A stretch of 64,000 nucleotides of DNA from Leptolinea sp. UBA5203 (GTDB lineage: Bacteria; Chloroflexota; Anaerolineae; Anaerolineales; Anaerolineaceae): the NCBI GenBank assembly GCA_002412765.1, contig DHVR01000003.1, positions 1-64,000 of the forward strand, written 5' to 3'. The notes below the pieces were generated by a model that saw only the letters and a program-made list of their open reading frames with translations, made no database searches and was not told the DNA's origin. Each line of letters begins with the position of its first letter. The stretch's first letter is position 1. Shown here piece by piece: positions 16,393-23,853 of this stretch. The translations under genes and the position numbers were made by a program.

Positions 16393-16795
16393 GGGAACGC
16401 CACAATCAGAATGGATTTTGGTTGATGCCAATGAGGAAACTTTGGGCCGCATTGCGACTCAAATTGCTCATTACTTATTGGGAAAACATAAACCATCCTT
16501 TACCCCCGGCTCAGCCATGGGTGACTTTGTGGTTGTTATAAATGTAAGTAAATTAAAGTTTGCTCAAAAGAAACTGGACAGCAAGAATTATTATCGCCAT
16601 TCAGGATACCCCGGTGGTTTAACAACTACTGTTCTGCGCGATATGATGCAGAGAAATCCCGAGCGGGTGATTGAAAAAGCTGTATGGGGCATGATGCCTA
16701 AAAATAGATTGGGCCGTCAGTTGATGACCCGGTTGAAAATCTATCGTGGTAATGATCATCCGCATGCCGCTCAACACCCACAAACGGTAGCGTAA
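16370..16795 (+). CDS. rplM: 50S ribosomal protein L13
   Basis: A 141-residue L13 starting at GTG 16370 (EKTYVIKGTPQSEWILVDA), inside the end of truA, with TTGGAG as SD. The conserved blocks LGRIATQIAHYLLGKHKPSFTPG and the MMPKNRLGRQ..RLKIYRGNDHPHAAQ C-terminus are present. L13 is an early assembly protein of the large subunit. Confidence 0.96.
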   Translation: MEKTYVIKGTPQSEWILVDANEETLGRIATQIAHYLLGKHKPSFTPGSAMGDFVVVINVSKLKFAQKKLDSKNYYRHSGYPGGLTTTVLRDMMQRNPERVIEKAVWGMMPKNRLGRQLMTRLKIYRGNDHPHAAQHPQTVA

Positions 16796-16813
16796 TCAAG
16801 GGAGCAATTATAA

Positions 16814-17206
16814 ATGACACAATATTATGAAGGTATTGGAAGAAGAAAGTCAAGCACAGCCCGCGTTCGTGTCATGGACGGCTCTGGTCGCTTTATTGTA
16901 AACGATCGAGATATTCATGAATATTTCCCTCGTTTGGGTGATGCCGAAGCTATCCTGGCTGTATTTGGTGCTTACGGAAAAAGTCAAAAAACCTTTGATG
17001 TAACCGTGAAAGTGAATGGCGGTGGAGTCAGTGGTCAAACCGGTTCCGTGGTTTTAGGCGTGGCCCGTGCTTTGATCAAAATCACTCCTGATGCAATTGC
17101 AGCCCTGCGTAAAGGCGGCTTCTTGACTCGTGATCCTCGCGAGAAAGAGCGCAAAAAACCAGGTCTCAAAAGAGCCCGCAAGGCACCTACTTATACCAAA
17201 CGTTAA
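16814..17206 (+). CDS. rpsI: 30S ribosomal protein S9
   Basis: A 130-residue S9 with GIGRRKSSTARVR at the N-terminus, VNGGGVSGQTGSV in the middle and the C-terminal RDPREKERKKPGLKRARKAPTYTKR, whose last Arg reaches the P-site tRNA. It pairs with rplM as usual and ends the ribosomal cluster. A hairpin terminator follows. Confidence 0.97.
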   Translation: MTQYYEGIGRRKSSTARVRVMDGSGRFIVNDRDIHEYFPRLGDAEAILAVFGAYGKSQKTFDVTVKVNGGGVSGQTGSVVLGVARALIKITPDAIAALRKGGFLTRDPREKERKKPGLKRARKAPTYTKR

Positions 17207-17234
17207 TATTTTTCAGCGTCTGCTGATTTATGTG

Positions 17235-17290
17235 ACAAAAACAGGACCATGCTCCGGCAGTACTTTTGCTGGTCAGCATGGTTTTGTTTT
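17235..17290 (+). terminator. Terminator after rpsI
   Basis: ACAAAA (17235-17240) and ACCATGCT (17246-17253) pair with AGCATGGT (17275-17282) and TTTTGT (17282-17287), with an internal bulge. A T-rich tail continues to 17290. It ends the ribosomal cluster just before the MazG gene. Confidence 0.6.
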
Positions 17291-17317
17291 AAACAAAGCG
17301 GAGTAAATGAAGCCAAA

Positions 17318-18820
17318 ATGCCTATGAAAAACACTACTCAACGCAAGGGAATAACCATTATGGGTCTTGGCCCAGGGGATTGGGACCAAATCACACTACA
17401 AGCCATGAAAGTGCTGCAGGAAGCCCCTGTGGTCTATCTACGCACCTCTCAGCACCCTGCGGTGAGTGAATTCCCTGCATCCATAAAATGGATTTCTTTT
17501 GATGAGTTCTACGAAAGCTCGGATTCTTTTGAAGAAGTATATGAATCCATTGTAAAGAAAATTCTTGAGTTGGGACAGAAACCGGAAGGTGTGGTGTATG
17601 CCGTCCCTGGAAATCCGGGGGTGGCCGAGTTCACCGGACCGGAGATTTATCGACGGGCAAAAGTTGCTGGAATTCCGGTAAACATGGTAGCTGGGGTAAG
17701 TTTCATTGAACCCTGTCTACATGCGGTGGGGGTGGATCCCTATGCTCAGGGACTGGTCTTGATGGATGCACTGGAGATCAACCAACAGCATACCCTGACC
17801 TACAGTCCTTCCTTGCCAGCTTTGATTGGGCAGGTTTATTCCGCGTACGTGGCTTCTGATCTGAAACTGATTTTAAGTACGGTTTTTCCGGATATCCATG
17901 AAGTTCATTTCATCCATGCCGCGGGAACAACAAAAGAAATTGTGGAAGTCATTCCGTTATATGAGATTGACCGCTCGAAGCATATTGGCCTGCTGAGTTC
18001 CCTATACGTGCCTGCTCTAGAAAAAGGCTCTTCCTTTGAGGACTTTCTGGAGCAAATTGCTCATTTACGCGCACCGGAAGGCTGCCCATGGGATCGGGAA
18101 CAAACCCATCAGACCTTGAGATCCACGTTGTTGGAAGAAACCTATGAAGTTCTCAATGCCATGGATGCAGAAGATGAAGAATCCATGCAGGAAGAATTTG
18201 GAGATCTGTTGCTGCAAATTGTGCTCAATGCCCAGATAGCCAGTGAAACCGGCTCTTTTAATATGACGGATATCCTCCAGAGTATTTACAAGAAAATTCA
18301 TTTCCGCCATCCGCATGTTTTTGGCAGCGAACATCGCGAGAATAGCGCAGAGGTATTAACCTCCTGGGAAACCCTGAAAGCGGAAGAACGCAGCCTGAAA
18401 GAGAACGGAAGAGATGAACATAAAGGCAGACTGGACAGTGTTCCCAGTGATATGCCCGCTTTGGCTCTGGCACAAAGCTATCAAGCGCGAGCCGCCAGAG
18501 TTGGTTTTGATTGGCCGAATATTGATGGCGTGATGGATAAAATCATCGAAGAAATGCAGGAAGTTCGCGAGGCGGATGAGAGCCACTTAAAAGGAGAGCT
18601 GGGTGATCTGCTATTTGCCATCGTCAATATGGTCCGCTGGTACAATGTGGACGCAGAAAGCGCTTTAAGAGAGACAAACCAGAAGTTCCTTAGCAGATTC
18701 CGACATATCGAAGCCCAGGTCCGCGAAAAGGGATTAGCCATGGAACACATGACCCTTGAGGCAATGGATGCTTTTTGGAATGAAGCCAAGCATATCGAAA
18801 GAGACAATGAAACGCTTTGA
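17318..18820 (+). CDS. mazG: Tetrapyrrole-methylase / MazG nucleotide pyrophosphohydrolase fusion
   Basis: About 500 residues in two parts. The first 220 or so look like an SAM-dependent tetrapyrrole (corrin/porphyrin) methylase domain, with the glycine-rich start ITIMGLGPGDWDQIT and VVYAVPGNPGVAEF. The rest is MazG, with repeated helical NTP-pyrophosphatase motifs (LLEETYEVLNAMDAEDEE followed by EEFGDLLLQIV, and later IIEEMQEVREADESHLKGELGDLL). The architecture matches the YabN family. MazG clears non-canonical or excess NTPs; the methylase substrate is unknown. The start is uncertain because no well-spaced SD is visible (ATG 17318 or 17324). Confidence 0.9.
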   Translation: MPMKNTTQRKGITIMGLGPGDWDQITLQAMKVLQEAPVVYLRTSQHPAVSEFPASIKWISFDEFYESSDSFEEVYESIVKKILELGQKPEGVVYAVPGNPGVAEFTGPEIYRRAKVAGIPVNMVAGVSFIEPCLHAVGVDPYAQGLVLMDALEINQQHTLTYSPSLPALIGQVYSAYVASDLKLILSTVFPDIHEVHFIHAAGTTKEIVEVIPLYEIDRSKHIGLLSSLYVPALEKGSSFEDFLEQIAHLRAPEGCPWDREQTHQTLRSTLLEETYEVLNAMDAEDEESMQEEFGDLLLQIVLNAQIASETGSFNMTDILQSIYKKIHFRHPHVFGSEHRENSAEVLTSWETLKAEERSLKENGRDEHKGRLDSVPSDMPALALAQSYQARAARVGFDWPNIDGVMDKIIEEMQEVREADESHLKGELGDLLFAIVNMVRWYNVDAESALRETNQKFLSRFRHIEAQVREKGLAMEHMTLEAMDAFWNEAKHIERDNETL

Positions 18821-19550
18821 GTTTTGGAAAGAGAAGCTTTCCCCAATCCTGGGGATTTTGCTTGTTCTGCTCAATTTCCTGGCATTATGTCTGCTGATAT
18901 GGTCCTTCTGGCCTATTCCACGGCAGATATATTCCATCGATTTCCCTGCCACGTATTGGTCTGAAGTCAACAAGGAAAATTACCAGTTCCCGACCCAGCG
19001 AACACTAACGATGGATTTTCCTGAATATCTCAAGTTGGGCGATACCCACGAAGTAAAAGCAATTCTTGGCATTGGCGAACCTATCCCTCAGGTGCGGGGT
19101 GAGGGATGCATGGATTTTTGCACATTAAAACATCCCAGGCTTGTAGACATCTGGGGAGTGTACGTCATAAATGCTCAATTCGCAAATGATTTGTCAAATG
19201 TTCTGATCCAGCCGCCTGGCGAAACAAGTTTGACGCTATCCCCGCTAAAGGATCAAACCTTTTCATGGCAGATTAAGCCTCTGGATCATGAAGCGGCCTA
19301 TTTGAAAAATACGGTTAGCTTAGACTATCGGGAATTAAACGGCATCCGAAATGAAAAGGTGCTCATCTTTGCCAAAGAGTTGAATTTTGAGGTACTCTCC
19401 ATAGGTTCCTTAGGAATGCCCATGCTGCGCATCCTGTGCTTGATTCTGGTCTTATCTTCCGGGGTATGGTTCACATTGGGCCGGCTCTCCCGCACTGATT
19501 TGGCAAGCGAAAAATCAGCAGGAAGTCGTCAAGAAAACTCGCTGGTATAG
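18807..19550 (+). CDS. Hypothetical membrane protein with two transmembrane helices
   Basis: A 247-residue protein of no family that I recognise. Residues about 10-35 (ILGILLVLLNFLALCLLIW) and 208-230 (MLRILCLILVLSSGVWFTLG) are transmembrane. The 170 residues between are soluble, with Pro- and Trp-rich beta-like sequence, and probably lie outside the membrane. The gene overlaps the mazG end by 14 bases, so it is likely in that operon. It ends with a short basic tail. Confidence 0.7.
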   Translation: MKRFEFWKEKLSPILGILLVLLNFLALCLLIWSFWPIPRQIYSIDFPATYWSEVNKENYQFPTQRTLTMDFPEYLKLGDTHEVKAILGIGEPIPQVRGEGCMDFCTLKHPRLVDIWGVYVINAQFANDLSNVLIQPPGETSLTLSPLKDQTFSWQIKPLDHEAAYLKNTVSLDYRELNGIRNEKVLIFAKELNFEVLSIGSLGMPMLRILCLILVLSSGVWFTLGRLSRTDLASEKSAGSRQENSLV

Positions 19551-19624
19551 TTTTACACGGATGTTGTAAAGGCCGATTTTATATTCCCTTTACGAGATAT
19601 TTGGCTTCACAACACAGGGAAGAC

Positions 19625-19654
19625 TTGATTCACAATCCGCGAATCATGTAAAAT
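19625..19654 (+). promoter_or_regulatory. Upstream promoter of the F0 operon
   Basis: TTGATT (19625-19630), an 18-base spacer and TAAAAT (19649-19654) resemble a housekeeping promoter. It lies about 75 bases before the first ATP synthase gene. Confidence 0.5.
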
Positions 19655-19713
19655 TATGTCATGGTTATGCTTCTCAATTTGGGTAAATGGGTCTGTATCG
19701 GAAAGTATACTTC

Positions 19714-19722
19714 TGTTATAAT
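19714..19722 (+). promoter_or_regulatory. Extended -10 promoter placing the start at the atpZ/I ATG
   Basis: TGTTATAAT is an extended -10 element (TG-n-TATAAT). Its -10 box ends at 19722, six bases before the ATG at 19729-19731, so transcription would begin at or next to the start codon. No SD precedes that ATG, consistent with a leaderless mRNA. Confidence 0.5.
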
Positions 19723-19728
19723 CTCGAT

Positions 19729-20016
19729 ATGACGTATCTAAAGGGACCAACGAACATCAGTAGTAAACAAAAAATGCTAAACCTGACTCTGGTGTTTACC
19801 ACCGGTTTGGTGGGATTATCCACCCTGGTTATCATTCTGGTTTCTTTGTTTTTAGGGATGTGGCTGGACCAAAAATATATGACCCGACCTGCTTTTACAC
19901 TGGGACTAGTACTTTCCAGCATTCCAGTCTCACTGATCGTGATGATCGTGATTGTAAAAGCCTTGATAAAACGTTTTCAAAAAATGTCCGATTCTATTGG
20001 CAAGGATGAACTTTAG
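19729..20016 (+). CDS. AtpZ/AtpI-family F0 assembly protein
   Basis: A 95-residue protein with two transmembrane helices (about residues 20-48 and 58-80). It contains the short motif LGMWLDQKY between them, as in the AtpZ/AtpI family that helps c-ring assembly. It is the first gene of the F0 operon. The start at 19729 is chosen because the -10 box sits immediately before it. The longer frame from 19687 would run through that box. Confidence 0.8.
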   Translation: MTYLKGPTNISSKQKMLNLTLVFTTGLVGLSTLVIILVSLFLGMWLDQKYMTRPAFTLGLVLSSIPVSLIVMIVIVKALIKRFQKMSDSIGKDEL

Positions 20017-20028
20017 GAGGTAATTGAT

Positions 20029-21009
20029 TTGGAAGAAGCAAAAACCCGAACGTGGCGTTGGGGTGTGAAACGATGGATTGTCCTTGGAATCGCCATTTTC
20101 GGCGGCGTTCTGGCATCCAAATATCCTCCTTTAATGCCGCATATCCAGGTTGCTCCAGAGGTGATTTCGGAAAAACTATTTACCTTACCCGTTATTGGTG
20201 ATTTCTACATGACCAATACTTTGGTAGCAACATTTCTGGTATACCTGATTTTATTTGTTCTTGCATTTATGGTTAAACAATCTGTTGGCAAGGGAGATCT
20301 GATCCCCAAAGGGGTGGCAGGTGCTTTCGAAGCCGTTATTGAAGTGTTATACAATCTAACCGAAACCACCGCAGGGAAGCATGCCAAAACTATATTCCCC
20401 TATTTTGCTACCATCGTCCTGGTTGTGATCATGGCCAATTGGATGGAGCTTTTACCCGGTGTGGATAGTATTGGTCTTCTTCATCCATCCGAGCATGGTT
20501 ATCCAGTGCAAGAGCTCTTTCTGGGTGTTTCAGCCATTGTAAAAGGGGAGGAAGGTCATGCAACGGGTGAGTTGTATGGCATTGTACCTTATGTCAGGGT
20601 TGCCTCAACAGATTTGAACTTTACCGCGGCACTGGCTTTGATTGCTGTAATCATGACGCAAGTACTTGGGATTCGAACGCACGGCATAAAATATTTTTCA
20701 AAATTCCTGAACTTCACCACCATGTTCAAAAAGCCATTTTTGGGGGTACTGGATTTTGTGGTGGGGGTATTGGAATTGATTTCAGAGTTCTCAAAAATCA
20801 TCTCTTTTACCTTCCGTCTTTTTGGTAATATATTTGCCGGATCAGTGCTGTTATTTATTGTCGGCAGCATGGTTCCAGTGTTTATGCAATCAGCAATTTT
20901 GGTTTTTGAATTTGGTATTGGCGGTATTCAAGCCTTTGTATTTGGTATGTTAACCTTGGTATTCATGACTCAAGCCATGCAAGGTCATGGAGATGAAGCA
21001 CACGAATAG
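20029..21009 (+). CDS. atpB: ATP synthase F0 subunit a
   Basis: A 326-residue polytopic subunit a. The conserved FTFRLFGNIFAGSVLL segment (about residue 264) carries the essential Arg that faces the c-ring, and QAFVFGMLTLVFMTQAM is the C-terminal helix. A soluble insertion follows MANWMELLPGVDSIG. The start is TTG 20029, set by AGGAGG at 20015-20020 with a spacing of 8. The protein forms the proton half-channels. Confidence 0.95.
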   Translation: MEEAKTRTWRWGVKRWIVLGIAIFGGVLASKYPPLMPHIQVAPEVISEKLFTLPVIGDFYMTNTLVATFLVYLILFVLAFMVKQSVGKGDLIPKGVAGAFEAVIEVLYNLTETTAGKHAKTIFPYFATIVLVVIMANWMELLPGVDSIGLLHPSEHGYPVQELFLGVSAIVKGEEGHATGELYGIVPYVRVASTDLNFTAALALIAVIMTQVLGIRTHGIKYFSKFLNFTTMFKKPFLGVLDFVVGVLELISEFSKIISFTFRLFGNIFAGSVLLFIVGSMVPVFMQSAILVFEFGIGGIQAFVFGMLTLVFMTQAMQGHGDEAHE

Positions 21010-21076
21010 AAATTTATCTTTTCATGGAAATTAGTTTTTTCATGAAAACAGAAGCAATTTGGAGGAATCTTAACAG

Positions 21077-21313
21077 ATGACTGGTGATATTGTTCAGGCT
21101 GCAAAATTTATCGGCGCAGGTTTATCCATGATCGGTGCGCTTGGTGGTGGTATTGGTATTGGATTGAGCGTTTTAGGTGCTTTACAAGGCATGGCTCGTA
21201 ATCCTGATACGTATGGTAGCTTGTTTACCAACATGATTTTGGGCATCGCCTTCTCGGAAGCGATTGCAATTTATTGTCTCGTAATTGCATTCTTAATGCT
21301 GTTCGTGCTGTAG
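21077..21313 (+). CDS. atpE: ATP synthase F0 subunit c
   Basis: A 78-residue two-helix c subunit with the GGGIGIGLSVLGALQGMARNP hairpin. The ion-binding Glu61 lies in GIAFSEAIAIY. The first-helix glutamine and the ES/T pattern of sodium-type rings are not seen, so protons are the likely ion. GGAGG lies 8 bases before the ATG. Confidence 0.95.
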   Translation: MTGDIVQAAKFIGAGLSMIGALGGGIGIGLSVLGALQGMARNPDTYGSLFTNMILGIAFSEAIAIYCLVIAFLMLFVL

Positions 21314-21338
21314 GACAGGAAACCCTGGAGGTAAGAAA

Positions 21339-22082
21339 TTGGAAAATCTAGGTCTTAATTTAGGATACTTACTTGTCCAAATCTGTATGTTCGCGATTGC
21401 GATCCTGGTCATCAGTGCCTGGGTGATCAAACCTTTGCTCGGCGTTTTGGAGAAAAGAAGGTTTACCATCGCAAGAGGCTTGGAAGATGCCCGTATCGCT
21501 TCTGAAGCCCGCGAAAATGCTGAAAATGAAGCCGACAAAATAGTTAAGACAGCCCAAGCCAAAGCGACAGAAATTGTACGTGAAGCCTCTGATCGTGCTG
21601 AAACGGCTGCCCGGGAAATTAAAGCCCAGGCCGATGCCGAACTGGCCAAGAATCGTGAGAATGCAAAAGCTGAACTGGAAGGCGAACGCTCGGTTCTGTT
21701 GGGTAGTCTGCGCAGCCAGGTCATCACCTTATCCATCGCCGGTGCACAGAAATTAATTGGCGAGTCTTTAATGCAGGATGAAAAACGACAGCAAGCCTTA
21801 CTCGAAGAATTCTTCTCCGGAGTAAAGGGCGGGAAAGTTGTTATTCTGGAAGGTGAAACCCTCTCGGGAACGGAAGCCCAGGTGACCAGTGCACTGCCTC
21901 TTCGCGATGAAGAAAAAAGTCGGGTTCAGTCAGAATTGCTGCAAAAGCTGGGTAAAGACGCCAAAATTACCTATACCGTCGATCCCAATATCCTGGGAGG
22001 CATTATCATTCGGGTTGGGGATCGCGTTATTGATGGGTCGATCTCATCCCAATTAGCAGACCTGAAACAAACGCTCTTCTAA
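21339..22082 (+). CDS. Fused ATP synthase b and delta subunits
   Basis: A 247-residue protein. Residues about 8-30 are a membrane helix and about 35-130 a long Ala/Glu/Lys/Arg coiled coil typical of subunit b, followed by SIAGAQKLIGESL. From about residue 180 it changes to the delta C-terminal domain (VTSALPLRDEEKSRVQSEL, then VDPNILGGIIIRVGDRVIDGS). The N-terminal helical bundle of delta, which normally binds the alpha subunits, is missing or very reduced. The start is TTG 21339 after GGAGG. It is the last gene before a strong terminator. Confidence 0.9.
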   Translation: MENLGLNLGYLLVQICMFAIAILVISAWVIKPLLGVLEKRRFTIARGLEDARIASEARENAENEADKIVKTAQAKATEIVREASDRAETAAREIKAQADAELAKNRENAKAELEGERSVLLGSLRSQVITLSIAGAQKLIGESLMQDEKRQQALLEEFFSGVKGGKVVILEGETLSGTEAQVTSALPLRDEEKSRVQSELLQKLGKDAKITYTVDPNILGGIIIRVGDRVIDGSISSQLADLKQTLF

Positions 22083-22105
22083 GATTTTTTCAATACAGTT
22101 AACTT

Positions 22106-22140
22106 TTGGCGGACTATGATCTATAGTTCGCCAATTTTTT
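22106..22140 (+). terminator. Strong intrinsic terminator after the F0 operon
   Basis: A 12-bp stem (22106-22117 with 22123-22134, one G-U pair), a 5-base loop and TTTTTT at 22135-22140. It ends the F0 operon before murE. Confidence 0.88.
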
Positions 22141-22155
22141 CATAAGGCGGAATCT

Positions 22156-23721
22156 ATGCAAAATCAGATCTCAGTACAGGCTTTATGCGATTATTTCAAA
22201 TTGACCCCACAAAATTCCGGATTGGATCTCAGTCAGGCCGTAAGCAGTGTGGTTTCTGATTCACGATCGGTCCTACCCGGCAGCGTATTCTTCGCCTGGA
22301 AGGGGGGGGCATTTGATAGTCATCAGTTCATCCAGGATGCGGTATCACGCGGAGCGGCTGCGGTGGTGGGGACGGAATCCCTTGAGAAGGACCTTTCGGT
22401 TCCATATTTTTGTGTCGAAGATTCGCGTTATCTTCTGGCAGGGTTTGCAGCCTACCTGAATGATTTTCCCGCCAAAAAACTCTGCGTCATTGGGGTTACT
22501 GGTACGGATGGAAAAACCACCACAACGAATTACATCTACCATATTCTGCGGGCTGCCGGTTTGAATGCAGGCATGGTTTCCACCGTCAATGCCGTGATCG
22601 GTGATCGGGTGATTGATACTGGTTTTCATGTGACCACACCTGAGGCTCCTGAAGTACAAAAATACCTGGCCGAAATGGTTGCTGCCGGGGTTACCCATGT
22701 GGTATTGGAAGCCACTTCTCATGGACTTGCCCAGCATAGAGTGGCTTTTTGTGATTTTGATTTTGGGGTTGTTACTAATATCACCCATGAGCATCTGGAT
22801 TATCACGGTTCTTACGAAGGCTATATAAATTCCAAAGCGAAATTGTTTCAGGATCTCGGACACCAAAAAAACATGGTCCATCCAACCACGCCATTGGCTG
22901 TATTAAATCTCAAGGATCGCAGTTACCCTCACTTGCATGCGATTGCCAGCCATGTGCAACAGCTCTCTTATGGGTTAAGTCCCGATGCGGACCTGTGGGC
23001 AGAAGAGCCCTCCAGTGATTCGGATGGGATTCGATTCCGGGCACATCTAGGGCAGGAGACTTTTGATTTTCATACCCACTTATTAGGGGATTATAACGTC
23101 CTAAATTGTTTGGCGGCTATTGGGGTAACCCATGTGGGCTTGTCCATTCCCATGCAGACCATCCAACAGGGATTATCCCAGGTGAAGCGGCTGACAGGCC
23201 GCATGGAAAAAGTTGAGATGGGGCAGCCCTTCCAGGCTATCGTGGATTTCGCGCATACTCCCTTTGCCCTGGAGGCTGCTTTAAAATCAGCCCGAAAAAT
23301 TTCCTCAGGAACCCTGATTACCGTATTTGGGTCGGCTGGATTGCGAGATAAACAGAAACGCCGCATGATGGCTGAAGTGGCAGCGGATCTGGCGGATATC
23401 ACCATCCTGACGGCGGAAGACCCGCGCACGGAATCTCTGGAGGGTATTCTGGCAGAGATGGCCCAAGCCATGCAGGAGAAGGGCAAACAGGAAGGCAAAG
23501 ATTATTTTGTGATGCCTGACCGGGGCGGGGCAATCCAATTGGGTGTAAAAATGGCCAGGGCAGGGGATATTGTTATCGCTTGCGGGAAAGGTCATGAACA
23601 ATCCATGTGTTTTGGAACCACAGAATATGCCTGGGACGAACTTACCGCCATGAAAGCGGCTGTTGCTCAAATGTTGGAGATAGACGGCCCAGAGATGCCT
23701 TATTTGCCCACACAGGATTAA
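22156..23721 (+). CDS. murE: UDP-N-acetylmuramoyl peptide ligase, MurE type
   Basis: A 521-residue Mur ligase that adds the third amino acid to the peptidoglycan precursor. The ATP loop GVTGTDGKTTTTNY is near residue 113. The central domain has THEHLDYHGSYEGY, and the C-terminal domain has LTGRMEKVEMGQPF, DFAHTPFALE and GKGHEQ. The residue-specificity region reads EDPRTE instead of the DNPRxE of meso-DAP enzymes, so the added amino acid may differ. Ornithine is known in some Chloroflexota. A run of eight G at 22302-22309 does not break the frame. Confidence 0.93.
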   Translation: MQNQISVQALCDYFKLTPQNSGLDLSQAVSSVVSDSRSVLPGSVFFAWKGGAFDSHQFIQDAVSRGAAAVVGTESLEKDLSVPYFCVEDSRYLLAGFAAYLNDFPAKKLCVIGVTGTDGKTTTTNYIYHILRAAGLNAGMVSTVNAVIGDRVIDTGFHVTTPEAPEVQKYLAEMVAAGVTHVVLEATSHGLAQHRVAFCDFDFGVVTNITHEHLDYHGSYEGYINSKAKLFQDLGHQKNMVHPTTPLAVLNLKDRSYPHLHAIASHVQQLSYGLSPDADLWAEEPSSDSDGIRFRAHLGQETFDFHTHLLGDYNVLNCLAAIGVTHVGLSIPMQTIQQGLSQVKRLTGRMEKVEMGQPFQAIVDFAHTPFALEAALKSARKISSGTLITVFGSAGLRDKQKRRMMAEVAADLADITILTAEDPRTESLEGILAEMAQAMQEKGKQEGKDYFVMPDRGGAIQLGVKMARAGDIVIACGKGHEQSMCFGTTEYAWDELTAMKAAVAQMLEIDGPEMPYLPTQD

Positions 23722-23802
23722 TTCTGAGCCCTGTATGGGCTGGAGAAAATTACCGTTTAACCATAAAATTGCTAAGGTAGAGATCGATAAAGGCTCGTAA
23801 AA

Positions 23803-23833
23803 CAAAAACAGGCTGCCCGCGGGCAGCCTGTTT
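23803..23833. terminator. Bidirectional terminator between murE and pnp
   Basis: Bases 23806-23833 form a near-perfect palindrome with a GC-rich core (GGCTGCCCGCGGGCAGCC). On the minus strand it runs into TTTTTGTTTT, a good U-tract for pnp. On the plus strand the tail is TTTATC, serving murE less well. Confidence 0.85.
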
Positions 23834-23853
23834 ATCATTAAGGTTAGGATTGA

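Noticed and set aside
21037..21048. Palindrome TTTTCATGAAAA between atpB and atpE
   Set aside because: Short and A/T-rich, with no promoter nearby. Probably chance in an AT-rich gap.
22302..22309. Run of eight G in murE as a possible frameshift
   Set aside because: The MurE frame reads through it with family-like sequence on both sides.
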